Source: Chryseolinea sp. (GTDB lineage: Bacteria > Bacteroidota > Bacteroidia > Cytophagales > Cyclobacteriaceae). Taken from it: DNA of 32,129 bases. The notes under the pieces were generated by a model. That model saw nothing but the letters and a program-made list of their open reading frames with translations. It ran no database searches and was not told the origin of the DNA. The stretch covers positions 1 to 32,129 of the forward strand of contig JAICGJ010000054.1 in the NCBI GenBank assembly GCA_025923195.1, given 5' to 3'. A program made the position numbers and the translations under genes. Shown one piece after another: positions 8,629-16,230 of the stretch; the stretch's first letter is position 1, and each line of letters starts with the position of its first letter.

Positions 8629-9693
8629 GTGAAAAAATCAAATCTAAAATCAAGAAGGGAATTTTTGAAAGCATCTGCGTTGGTTAGCGTTGCATTCAGC
8701 CTTCCCGCCTTTAATATCCTGAAAAAGTCTGAATTAGCGGACGAAGTTATAGGTCATGGCGATTTTCGTTACAAAGTTCACAAAACCTGGGGAAGTCTCG
8801 ATCCAGTTAAAACACCGGTAAAGAATTGTCACGAAATGGTGATGGACAAAAAAGGCAGGCTTCTCATGATTACTGATGAAACAAAAAATAACATCATCAT
8901 CTACGATCAGTCCGGTAAGCTGATAACTACGTGGGGACACGAATTTCCGGGCGGCCACGGCCTTACGTTATTTGATGAAGGCGGTGAAGAAGTACTCTTC
9001 ATCTGTGATCCGGACACGGGGCGTGTTGTCAAAACAACCTTGGATGGAAAAATATTGCTGGAATTGCCAAATCCGAAGAACATCGGAGTTTATGAGAGTT
9101 CACAATCCTTCAAACCAACTGAAACGGCAATTGCTCCCAACGGCGATATATATGTTGCCGATGGATATGGATCACAATATGTTCTGCAGTTTTCCCCGAA
9201 AGGTGAATTCATGAGAAAATTTGGAGGTCCTGGTGACGCCGATGATAACTTCAGTACGGTACATGGTGTCGCCATCGATCAACGTGATAAGCAGAACATA
9301 AAATTGCTTTGCACATCTCGGGCGCACAATGCCTTTAAATATTTTACCCTGGATGGAAAGTATCTTTCCACAATTTTTCTGCCTGGCGCTTATGTGTGCC
9401 GGCCAGTGTTTGATGAAGGAAATATTTATTCAGGGGTTTGCTGGTCTCGCTTGAGATATCTGAATCAAACTAATAATTCCGGGTTTGTCACCATCCTTAA
9501 TAACAAAAACATGGTGGTTTCTAATCCAGGCGGAACCCAGCCTGTGTACAAGGATGGAGCACTTCAACTCATTGTGCAGGACAAACCTGTATTTAATCAT
9601 TGCCATGACGTTTGCGTTGACAACAATAAGAACTTATATGTTTGTCAATGGAACGCGAACAAAACTTATCCTGTCAAACTCGAAAGGGTATAA
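8629..9693 (+). CDS. Tat-exported NHL/six-bladed beta-propeller protein
   Basis: A 354-residue protein with a twin-arginine signal, SRREFLKASALVSVAFSLPA (residues 8-27), so it is probably folded before export. The mature part is a series of NHL-like strands (…MVMDKKGRLLMITDETKNNI…, …AIAPNGDIYVADGYGSQYVL…, …GVAIDQRDKQ…, …VCVDNNKNLYVCQWNANKTY…), resembling the peptidyl-alpha-hydroxyglycine alpha-amidating lyase-like or six-bladed propeller family. Conserved His residues in the strands (NCHEMVMD, VHGVAID, NHCHDVCVD) fit a metal-binding propeller. Tat export suggests a cofactor or metal site, but the substrate is unknown. It is divergent from the AraC-type regulator and convergent with the M4 protease gene. 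Confidence 0.88.
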   Translation: MKKSNLKSRREFLKASALVSVAFSLPAFNILKKSELADEVIGHGDFRYKVHKTWGSLDPVKTPVKNCHEMVMDKKGRLLMITDETKNNIIIYDQSGKLITTWGHEFPGGHGLTLFDEGGEEVLFICDPDTGRVVKTTLDGKILLELPNPKNIGVYESSQSFKPTETAIAPNGDIYVADGYGSQYVLQFSPKGEFMRKFGGPGDADDNFSTVHGVAIDQRDKQNIKLLCTSRAHNAFKYFTLDGKYLSTIFLPGAYVCRPVFDEGNIYSGVCWSRLRYLNQTNNSGFVTILNNKNMVVSNPGGTQPVYKDGALQLIVQDKPVFNHCHDVCVDNNKNLYVCQWNANKTYPVKLERV

Positions 9694-9791
9694 TTGGAGA
9701 CAAGAGATTGTTTATGATCGTCTTCGCTTTCTCTGCGCCTGTCTACCGCAGACTGCCCAGCCAGGCGATTTTCTCCGTGCGCTATGTGGTT

Positions 9792-9827
9792 AAAAAAACT
9801 TTCAGGCCTGCTCGTGCTCACCAGGCC
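9792..9827 (-). terminator. Probable intrinsic terminator of the M4 protease gene
   Basis: Read on the minus strand after the stop at 9833, GGCCTG and CAGGCC form a 6-bp GC-rich stem with an 11-base loop (9805-9827). Six bases later there is a run of seven T (9792-9798 on the plus strand as A). The spacing to the T-run is slightly long, so confidence is moderate. Confidence 0.45.
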
Positions 9828-9832
9828 CTCAT

Positions 9833-12800
9833 TTACTTCATTTTTACAGCACGGCACGCTCCCACCTTTTTTCCATTTTGTACGTGAATTACATATTGAC
9901 CACCAGGTAAATTATCCAGTTTTATAGGAAGTGACGCTCCTGAAGACGAGCGTACAACAGTGTACACTCGTTGGCCCAAGAGATTCATAACCTCAACTCT
10001 GTCTGCAGCAAAATCAGGAGGAAGCTCCAGCAATAATTCGCTTACAAATGGATTCGGATAACAGGATAATCGAACGGTATTTTCCTCTGTCAGGATGCCC
10101 GTTACGTCGTCATCAATATCGCGGCTGCCGGACGAAAAGTATACAGGCCACTGCGACGTAGCGAAAAGGTCGGTGGCATCGGCGTCCGATGATGAGATCT
10201 TGTTGCCATTTAAATTGACAAATCCAGTGTAATAATCCCCAGCACCTTCATCCAGCGTGAAGGCTACACGTGTATCGTCCTTATTAAACGATGGGAATCC
10301 AAGCGTCTCGTTTGTGAATATGATGTCAGTCTCACCGGTTTCAATATTGCTTCCAAGAACGTAGTATGCGTCGTTTAGCGCATCCACCATGTCAAAAGCA
10401 AGTATGTGTGGACTGAGCTTCGCAAAAGTCGGATTGCCTATACTGACACCTTCCGGCAAACTTGAAAACAATTTGGATATCCTACCATCACCAAAATCGT
10501 TGTTAGCAATATCCCAGGCGTGTATGAAGTTTACGTCCCAATATTCGATGTCATTTCCGGACTCATTTTGGATTCTGTTAAAGGCATCATAAACTACAAA
10601 CTCACCAGAATAGTCCCATTCCAAGGCATCCGCATATTCCGCTCCACCGGAATTTATTCCATCAGAATACGTGGGGTTGTACAGTGTAAACTCTCCCCAC
10701 TCCTCACTCACAAAATCGTACACATAAATGGTGTTGATTTGTGCTTCAGTGACCGCTGCCATCCTTTTCCCATCTTTTGATATCGCCACCTTAGACCATA
10801 TCGTTTCATCCTGAACCACAAACTCCTGCGGGTCTTCACCCGGAGTCGTTATGATGGAGTGAATTGTCTTATCTCCGGCGACAAAAACTGCGAAACTACC
10901 ATCGTCTGTTACACTGGGCCTGCATAGGAATTCCGTTGTTGTCAGCGGGTTCACTGCCGCGGAGTTAACGGGAGCCCTATACAACGTGCTAGGATCCCCC
11001 TGAAAAGTATTGTACACCAATAAAAACTCATTCCCGGGATTTTCAGGCAAATTTTCCTCATAGTCACCGCCTTGTCCATTTGTGATACCAACGGCATCGA
11101 AGGCGAGCCCTGCCTGCGTTACTTCATTGGAAGTTGGCCCAAATAAATCGCCTGCCGCCGCAATCACTGCAAGTCGCAGGTCAATAAACTTTGATGACTT
11201 TGTAAGATATTCGTCCAAAGCTTTATAAAATACATCCGCTGCCTTATCCCTCGTAATAGCCTCAGCATATCTGTAGAAAGCATGATTGGGAATTCCACTG
11301 TTGATATGGACGCCTCCGTTATCTTCAGTTCCATTGTATTTTTCGTTCACATGTTTGGGCTGAAAGCCCGTGTCCCCCAGGCTGGTTCCTCCATTGTGTG
11401 GATCTTCCAGCGACCTTAATGCACCGGATGGGAAGGCCGCAACTTTCACAACATCTTCACCAATTTCCCAATCATCAGGATCCATCATTGAACCAAAAAT
11501 GTCCGCCATGGACTCGTTGATCGCGCCTGACTCTCCTTCATATTCAAGGTTGGCAGTATTTTCAACCACACCGTGGGTCATTTCATGTCCCGCAACATCC
11601 AAGCCTCCCGCCAAAGGCTTGAAACCTATAATTCCATTCCCATAAAACATCGCCTTGCCGTTCCAGAACGCGTTGTCAAGCGGGTTTCCGTTTTCAGGGT
11701 CGCTAACATTGATAAGTGATATCATAGAACCTCCCTGCCCATTGATGGAGTTCCTTTCATGATTTGTAAGAAAATACTCATACGCCATGCCAGCGTTGAA
11801 GTGAGCTGAAACGGCTTTTGAGTGATTGCTTGTATTCCAAACATTATCACCAGTAACCATGTGAACAATGGCGGCGTCATCGCCAAATGTATTGTCCATA
11901 TCAACGGTAAGGATACCCCCCACCGGTTCATCAGGAAGAACTGATTCGGTGGCATTAAACATGGATCTCGACGCATCCAGCATGTAGTAGCCGGACCCAA
12001 CTTGATACGTATGGACGGTGCGTGACACACCGTTCAGGTCATTAGCGGAAGTCGTCTTTGGGCCATCAACGAGACAAATTGTATTGGAATTCCTCAAGAT
12101 ATTTCCCGTATGTGCATCAATGAAATATTCCATTCTCTTGTGAATTGCCGGTGAATACATAACACGGTAAGCCAGGACAAGCGAAGTCACCAAGCCTCGG
12201 TCTTCATAAATGCACAGTGTTGCCTCAGGCTCCGCGAACTCGATCAGCCTCTTTTCAAATGAGGTAAGGGATCGGACTGGACCAGATTTGAAAATATCTA
12301 TTTTTGCTTTGTTAATCGCTGTCTGCGAATCAATAGAGGGAACCACATCAATTTCCTCTGCAGGTGTTACATACTTACCGTTGAAGGCCATTCCTTCCCC
12401 ATAGGAATTTAAGTGCACCATTATTTCTGCACCATGTACAGCCACGCCTTTGTAGTGCTGCTGCAATCGAATATGGGTACCGTTATCCTTGTCACTTTTA
12501 ATATTTTCGATCGAAAATTCTTCACTTCCATTCTGTATCTGAAGCAAAGGCGCAAGTTCCTCCAGGTAAGCAAAGCAGGCAGTCCTAGGATCTTTTCCAG
12601 GGATAGCGCGGGATGAATTCATATTGCGACTTGACTTTATAAAAGCGGGATGGCGTCCATCTGAATGCAAAACGCGGTGCGGACTCAGGTTGCGCCCGAC
12701 GGAAAACTTACGGTTGTGTTCAAAAATACTCTGACTTATCCTTTGGAACGAAGTCGGACGGGGTGGAATTTTGCGGGCATGTAACGACGATGTATTCACA

Positions 12801-12931
12801 GAAATCATTTTTCTTTTCTTGCCCTCAAAAGTATGTTGAGCCTCAACTGAATGAAAAACAAGGCAAAGCAGGGAAATCGTTAAAATCAACCTGTAGACTT
12901 TCTTCATAGACTTTTTTTTTCGGACACTCAT
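9833..12931 (-). CDS. Secreted M4 (thermolysin-like) metallopeptidase with type IX secretion sorting domain
   Basis: A 1032-residue zinc protease. It has a signal peptide (LILTISLLCLVFHSVEAQ), an FTP/PepSY-type propeptide (about 80-270), then the M4 catalytic domain (about 310-630) with HEMTH at 449-453. His449 and His453 bind zinc, Glu450 is catalytic, and Glu473 in NESMAD is the third ligand, 24 residues after the first His as in thermolysin. His542 in GGVHINSG matches thermolysin His231. Residues of about 640-930 resemble WD40/TolB propeller repeats (SDGINSGGAEYADALEWDYS). The last 80 residues are a Por sorting domain (CYPNPF … LLGQRVY … LPGGQYVIHV), so it should be exported by the type IX system. 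The start ATG overlaps the stop of the upstream small gene (ATGA). A second ATG at 12907 directly precedes the hydrophobic signal and is possible. Confidence 0.96.
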   Translation of the reverse strand: MSVRKKKSMKKVYRLILTISLLCLVFHSVEAQHTFEGKKRKMISVNTSSLHARKIPPRPTSFQRISQSIFEHNRKFSVGRNLSPHRVLHSDGRHPAFIKSSRNMNSSRAIPGKDPRTACFAYLEELAPLLQIQNGSEEFSIENIKSDKDNGTHIRLQQHYKGVAVHGAEIMVHLNSYGEGMAFNGKYVTPAEEIDVVPSIDSQTAINKAKIDIFKSGPVRSLTSFEKRLIEFAEPEATLCIYEDRGLVTSLVLAYRVMYSPAIHKRMEYFIDAHTGNILRNSNTICLVDGPKTTSANDLNGVSRTVHTYQVGSGYYMLDASRSMFNATESVLPDEPVGGILTVDMDNTFGDDAAIVHMVTGDNVWNTSNHSKAVSAHFNAGMAYEYFLTNHERNSINGQGGSMISLINVSDPENGNPLDNAFWNGKAMFYGNGIIGFKPLAGGLDVAGHEMTHGVVENTANLEYEGESGAINESMADIFGSMMDPDDWEIGEDVVKVAAFPSGALRSLEDPHNGGTSLGDTGFQPKHVNEKYNGTEDNGGVHINSGIPNHAFYRYAEAITRDKAADVFYKALDEYLTKSSKFIDLRLAVIAAAGDLFGPTSNEVTQAGLAFDAVGITNGQGGDYEENLPENPGNEFLLVYNTFQGDPSTLYRAPVNSAAVNPLTTTEFLCRPSVTDDGSFAVFVAGDKTIHSIITTPGEDPQEFVVQDETIWSKVAISKDGKRMAAVTEAQINTIYVYDFVSEEWGEFTLYNPTYSDGINSGGAEYADALEWDYSGEFVVYDAFNRIQNESGNDIEYWDVNFIHAWDIANNDFGDGRISKLFSSLPEGVSIGNPTFAKLSPHILAFDMVDALNDAYYVLGSNIETGETDIIFTNETLGFPSFNKDDTRVAFTLDEGAGDYYTGFVNLNGNKISSSDADATDLFATSQWPVYFSSGSRDIDDDVTGILTEENTVRLSCYPNPFVSELLLELPPDFAADRVEVMNLLGQRVYTVVRSSSGASLPIKLDNLPGGQYVIHVQNGKKVGACRAVKMK

Positions 12932-13353
12932 TTTATGGGTTTGAATTCAACCGTATTCACACTGGCTTGAACTTCGTCGTAGACTTTTTTTACCTCCTCG
13001 GCAACCGGATGATCCACGTCTCCCCAAGTGATAGTTTGTTCATTGCCGTTCTCGGTTGAAGCAATGAAATAATATAGGTTTCCCGGATGACTGAACGGCG
13101 ATGCAGCCCGGGCTTGATCACTCACCTTTGTGATTATCTCTTTTGCCTTGGCTCTATCTATTTTTCCACACAGCGTGAATTCTATATCACCTACTCCGTT
13201 TCCTTTGAATACCTCGCCTTTCGATGTGACTTTGTAGACCGTCGATGTTCCTGCAAAACCACCACCGCTACCCACGGAAATGAATTTATCCTGTGCGAGA
13301 GAGCTGCAGTCGCAGATTAAGACTGCCAGCGCAAAGAAATAAACACCTTTCAT
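12928..13353 (-). CDS. Small secreted protein of unknown function, coupled to the M4 protease
   Basis: The protein is about 141 residues from the ATG at 13353, which begins a clear signal peptide (MKGVYFFALAVLICDCSSLA). The open frame continues to 13389 with a less likely start. The mature part starts with a glycine-rich strand (SVGSGGGFAGTSTVYKVTSK), then a small alpha/beta domain with one cysteine (EFTLCGKID), and ends in a helix plus a VNTVEFKPIK strand. I do not recognise a named family. The stop overlaps the ATG of the M4 protease gene by ATGA, which implies co-transcription and probably translational coupling. A small exported protein translated immediately before a secreted protease could be an inhibitor or chaperone, but that is inferred from position only. 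Confidence 0.8.
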   Translation of the reverse strand: MKGVYFFALAVLICDCSSLAQDKFISVGSGGGFAGTSTVYKVTSKGEVFKGNGVGDIEFTLCGKIDRAKAKEIITKVSDQARAASPFSHPGNLYYFIASTENGNEQTITWGDVDHPVAEEVKKVYDEVQASVNTVEFKPIK

Positions 13354-13516
13354 AACAAGCAATGATAAGGTACAAACTAGTCGAATCACATGAATTTACA
13401 CATTGAGAGCTTCATTCGAACAATTCCTGAAAAATTATATTACTAAACATGACTAACTTATTTTGTACAGATATAAGAGTCAGCACTTTTTCCTACAATT
13501 TGTTATTTTGCGATCC

Positions 13517-14440
13517 TTGAAGTTTTTCATTTTAACGATATTGTTTTTCTTGCATTCGGCTCCTTCACATAGGGGTGAAATAGTCCGTTCCCGGTATGTT
13601 GCTTTTACTTTTGACGACCTTCCTGCTACCCAGGGCTATGCTCCATACGTCATTCAAAATATCACAGAAAAATTAACGCGTCATCATGTGCCAGCAATAG
13701 GATTTGTCAATGAGAGCAAACTTTATACAGATGGGCTGCTTGATAAGACGAAAGTTGCTTGGTTGGAGCAATGGTTAAATTCAAACCTCGACCTCGGAAA
13801 TCACAGCTACTCCCATATCGGTATCGATGACGTGTCGCTTGAAGACTACAAGGCAGACGTTCTGAAAGGCGAAAAAATCTCCAAGCAGCTTTTGAAAGAA
13901 CGTGGAAAGACGTTGACCTATTACCGGCACACTCAACTTAGAACAGGACCTACGCCGGAATCAAAGAAAGATTTGCAGAAATTCTTACGAGAGAATGGTT
14001 ATAAAGTGGCACCGGTTACTCTTGATAACAATGACTATATTTTTGCGAATCTCTATGAAAAGGCAAAGGGAAATAAGGATACAGTGATGATGAATTATGT
14101 CGGCGTGGAATATCTAAAATATATGGAACTGATCGTTAAGCATTTCGAGCAGGTCTCTATTGATTTCCTGGGTTATGAGGTAAAGCAGACTTTATTGCTC
14201 CATGCAAATGCGCTCAATGCTGATTATCTCGAGGGTTTAATTCAACTTTTTCAAAAAAGAGATTACGCATTTATATCCCTTGATGATGCACTGAAAGATC
14301 CCGCCTACCAATTAGAGGATGCTCCCTCGAAGAAGGGCCTATCCTGGCTACACCGATGGATGTTGGCAAAAAATCTCGAAATGAGGCCTGAGCCGCTTGA
14401 GCCGGAGAGAATAAATCAACTGATCAAAGAGTATCGATAG
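13517..14440 (+). CDS. Polysaccharide deacetylase family protein (NodB homology), non-ATG start
   Basis: The mature part begins with the NodB motif 1 (VAFTFDDLPATQGY; Asp-Asp at 33-34 in this numbering). Motif 2 is LGNHSYSHIG, with zinc-ligand His96 and His100, and a YYRHTQLRTG segment stands in place of motif 3. It probably removes acetyl groups from a cell-wall or extracellular polysaccharide. The frame has no in-frame ATG before the catalytic domain. The open frame reaches back to a TTG at 13463, but the TTG at 13517 gives a clean signal peptide (MKFFILTILFFLHSAPSHRG), so it is chosen. The C-terminal 50 residues (…KKGLSWLHRWMLAKNLEMRP…) are an extension after the deacetylase core. It is divergent from the small secreted gene, about 160 bases apart. 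Confidence 0.85.
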   Translation: MKFFILTILFFLHSAPSHRGEIVRSRYVAFTFDDLPATQGYAPYVIQNITEKLTRHHVPAIGFVNESKLYTDGLLDKTKVAWLEQWLNSNLDLGNHSYSHIGIDDVSLEDYKADVLKGEKISKQLLKERGKTLTYYRHTQLRTGPTPESKKDLQKFLRENGYKVAPVTLDNNDYIFANLYEKAKGNKDTVMMNYVGVEYLKYMELIVKHFEQVSIDFLGYEVKQTLLLHANALNADYLEGLIQLFQKRDYAFISLDDALKDPAYQLEDAPSKKGLSWLHRWMLAKNLEMRPEPLEPERINQLIKEYR

Positions 14441-14650
14441 CCTTACGACTTGGGATCGTGGCAATGTCCAGATTTCATCCGCAATAATACTTCTGTTCCA
14501 TAGCAGAGCCGACAAGGATTCTTAAGAGCAGTAATGCCTTGTCTATCGCTCTCACACTTTGCGTAACTTCGGCGGAGGCTAAGGAAATCAATTGCTAAGA
14601 AACAACCTCAGCCTCATTGATCAATTTTGAAAGTAAGTTCTACACACAAT

Positions 14651-15013
14651 ATGAAATTTACCGTTACAATACTTACTTGCTTTTGTGTTGCCCAAATTGC
14701 AAAAGCGCAGGTAGCTTCACCAGATAGTCTCTTATTGTTACCTACACAGCCGGATCGACATGGGACCCTGCGAAGAAACCAAACGAACAACCCTGTCTCA
14801 AGGAGCATTCAGCAAACTTGTCATCGTTACGAAAATCTGGCAGCATCAAGTTCGGAGCTCGGTATGCCGAAAAAGGAATAATTGTAATCGCAGCAAAGTC
14901 TTTTTTAGGAAGCTAAAGGCCTGGTAACAGCAGATCCCGCAGTTCAGAATAAGCTATTTGATGCGGACGTTCAGAGGCTCAGCGTCTTCTACGATGGATG
15001 TGTAACGAAATAA
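14651..15013 (+). pseudogene. Exported YciI-like protein, two compensating frameshifts
   Basis: The ATG at 14651 starts a good signal peptide (MKFTVTILTCFCVAQIAKAQ). After the codons for SPDSL, one base is missing at about 14732, and the next frame reads IVTYTAGSTWDPAKKPNEQP … FGARYAEKGIIVIAAKSF. One extra base near 14908 then returns to the first frame (EAKGLVTADPAVQNKLFDAD … RLSVFYDGCVTK), with a stop at 15011-15013. The joined product is about 120 residues and looks like a YciI/ferredoxin-like alpha-beta domain with a secretion signal, as found in Bacteroidota. Both indels must be removed to give a protein. It could be an early pseudogene or contain sequencing errors. Function is unknown. 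Confidence 0.7.
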
Positions 15014-15100
15014 TGTCCGCTGGGCTGAACTTCTGTCTGGTGACAATGATGAAATCAGTGATTCGTTTACAGCAGTCTGAATGCTATCGGAACGCCTAGT

Positions 15101-15400
15101 TCAAACCCCGCAGCAGCCTGTTGTAAATTCTGTTATTCCATAACACCCCGCGCTACATACAACGCCGTACGTCTTAATGTTGCAACCACAGACCGGGTTA
15201 TATTCCATCGTACAAATACAATTATCTTTTAACACCTCCCGACATTCGCCAGGCGTTGAGGACTCGTCACATCCCAAAACGATTGACACCATCAGCATGT
15301 GAGGCGCGCTTCTAAGAAATAATTTGCTTAGTTTCTTATAAACATCTGGCTGGATGGACCGATCGCGGCGTACGGTATTTTTACTGAAAACACTACGCAT
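15101..15400 (-). CDS. Kazal-type serine protease inhibitor domain lipoprotein
   Basis: The C-terminal 45 residues match the compact Kazal pattern of bacterial lipoproteins: CTMEYNPVCGCNIKTYG, then cysteines in VVCSAGCYG and TTGCC. Before it is a lipobox-like stretch, MLMVSIVLGC, so the mature protein would be a small lipid-anchored inhibitor starting CDESSTPGEC. The start is uncertain. The open frame reaches 15400, but the Met at 15298 lies too close to the lipobox for a normal signal peptide. A good signal (KKLSKLFLRSAPHMLM…) lacks an in-frame ATG; an ATG two bases out of frame upstream suggests a 2-base indel at the start. The upstream end overlaps the Cas6-like remnant on the other strand. 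It may protect against host-range or self proteases, which is an inference. Confidence 0.7.
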   Translation of the reverse strand: MRSVFSKNTVRRDRSIQPDVYKKLSKLFLRSAPHMLMVSIVLGCDESSTPGECREVLKDNCICTMEYNPVCGCNIKTYGVVCSAGCYGITEFTTGCCGV

Positions 15401-15519
15401 TCAAAGATCAACCGATGCTGGCTTTCAGCGGAGAGTTTTCGGCGAATGTTTTACTGCGGGATCTTATTGGGATAGGAAAAGCGGTATCCCGGGGATTTGG
15501 AACTGTCGTGAAAAAATAG
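15388..15519 (+). pseudogene. cas6: C-terminal remnant of a Cas6-like CRISPR RNA endonuclease
   Basis: After a stop at 15385-15387 the frame encodes about 43 residues ending in a TAG at 15517-15519. They include HYAFKDQPMLAFSGEFSANV and DLIGIGKAVSRGFGTVVKK. GIG-KAVSR-GFG fits the RAMP/Cas6 glycine-rich loop GhGxxxxxGhG, which sits at the extreme C-terminus of Cas6 proteins. The preceding PMLAF-x-GEF-x-x-N segment resembles the strand before it in Bacteroidota Cas6. The rest of the gene (about 200 residues, including the catalytic residues) is missing, and no continuation in other frames upstream was recognised. An adjacent Cas1 N-terminal remnant at 16231 supports the call. No database search was possible. 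Confidence 0.6.
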
Positions 15520-15536
15520 TTCATTCGTTAAATCAC

Positions 15537-15566
15537 AAACCTATCAGGTTTTTAAATGATAGGTTT
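15537..15566. repeat. REP-like hairpin upstream of the RAYT gene
   Basis: AAACCTATCA (15537-15546) and TGATAGGTTT (15557-15566) are a perfect inverted repeat with a 10-base loop, 23 bases before the transposase ATG. The word is a variant of the ACCTGACAGGTTT/ACCTAACAGGTTT sequences inside and after the gene. It therefore looks like the REP substrate of this transposase family. Confidence 0.7.
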
Positions 15567-15589
15567 CAATCCGATAGCTGCAATTATTT

Positions 15590-16180
15590 ATGATGCCCTC
15601 CACAATCTATCACATATACAATCATGGGAATGCTGAGGATAACCTTTTCCGATGTGATGAAAATTACCGATATTTTCTTCAGAAATATGGAGAATATATA
15701 AAACCGGTTGTCAAGACATATGCTTACTGTCTTTTGCCAAATCATTTCCACTTTTTAATTCAGGTACATGGAGAGGACGTACTAACAAACCTAACAGGTT
15801 TTGAAAACCTGTTAGGTGTAAAACTGCAAAGACGGATTGTATTACAGTTCAGTAACTTTTTCAATGCTTATACAAAGGCTTTCAATAAAATGTACGACCG
15901 CAAAGGAAAACTCTTTCTATCTCCTTTCAAGAGAAAGTGTGTTATCAATCCGTGGCAATTTTTGAATACATGGAGATATGTCCATTACAACCCAGTGCGG
16001 CATCAGTTCGTCGAAGATCCATTTGACTGGCCGTTCAGTTCAATTCATGATTACAGGCAGAATAAAGATCATTTTGTTTTGATTTCAGAAGCTCAGCGCT
16101 TAGCGGAATCAAGTCTTGGCTTTACCGCACTGAAGGATTTTAAACCAAATTGGAGCGACTTTATTGAATTTGACTATTAG
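15590..16180 (+). mobile_element. REP-associated tyrosine transposase (RAYT, IS200-like Y1 family)
   Basis: A 196-residue HUH-type single-strand DNA transposase. Visible are the N-terminal YHIYNHGNAEDNLFRCDENY segment, the metal-binding motif LLPNHFHFLIQV (His52 and His54), and the catalytic helix FSNFFNAYTKAFNKMYDRKG, in which Tyr94 is the likely nucleophile. The downstream WRYVHYNPVRH and DWPFSSIHDY blocks are typical of TnpA-REP proteins. It is intact and of normal length. REP-like hairpins lie on both sides, and a third lies inside the frame (15789-15817), encoding residues 67-76 between the HFH motif and the tyrosine helix. The gene sits between a Cas6-like C-terminal remnant and a Cas1 N-terminal remnant. 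RAYTs act on REP hairpins and are often domesticated; no direct insertion-sequence ends could be defined. Confidence 0.88.
15789..15817. repeat. Perfect REP palindrome inside the RAYT reading frame
   Basis: ACCTAACAGGTTTT (15789-15802), a central G, then AAAACCTGTTAGGT (15804-15817): arms of 14 bases with no mismatch. It is read in frame as part of TNLTGFENLLGV. It belongs to the same word family as the hairpins at 15537-15566 and 16184-16212. Confidence 0.9.
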
Positions 16181-16183
16181 GAG

Positions 16184-16212
16184 ACCTGACAGGTTTAAAA
16201 AATCTGATAGAT
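16184..16212. repeat. Degenerate REP-like hairpin downstream of the RAYT gene
   Basis: ACCTGACAGGTTT (16184-16196) faces AAATCTGATAGAT (16200-16212); 9 of 13 positions pair. It lies 3 bases after the transposase stop and may also act as a weak terminator. The left arm is close to the palindrome inside the gene. Confidence 0.6.
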
Positions 16213-16230
16213 CTTTAAAAATTAATTTTT

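Noticed and set aside
15354-15593. 79-residue plus-strand open frame before the transposase
   Set aside because: It overlaps the Cas6-like tail in another frame and shows no motif; the glycine-loop frame is more convincing.
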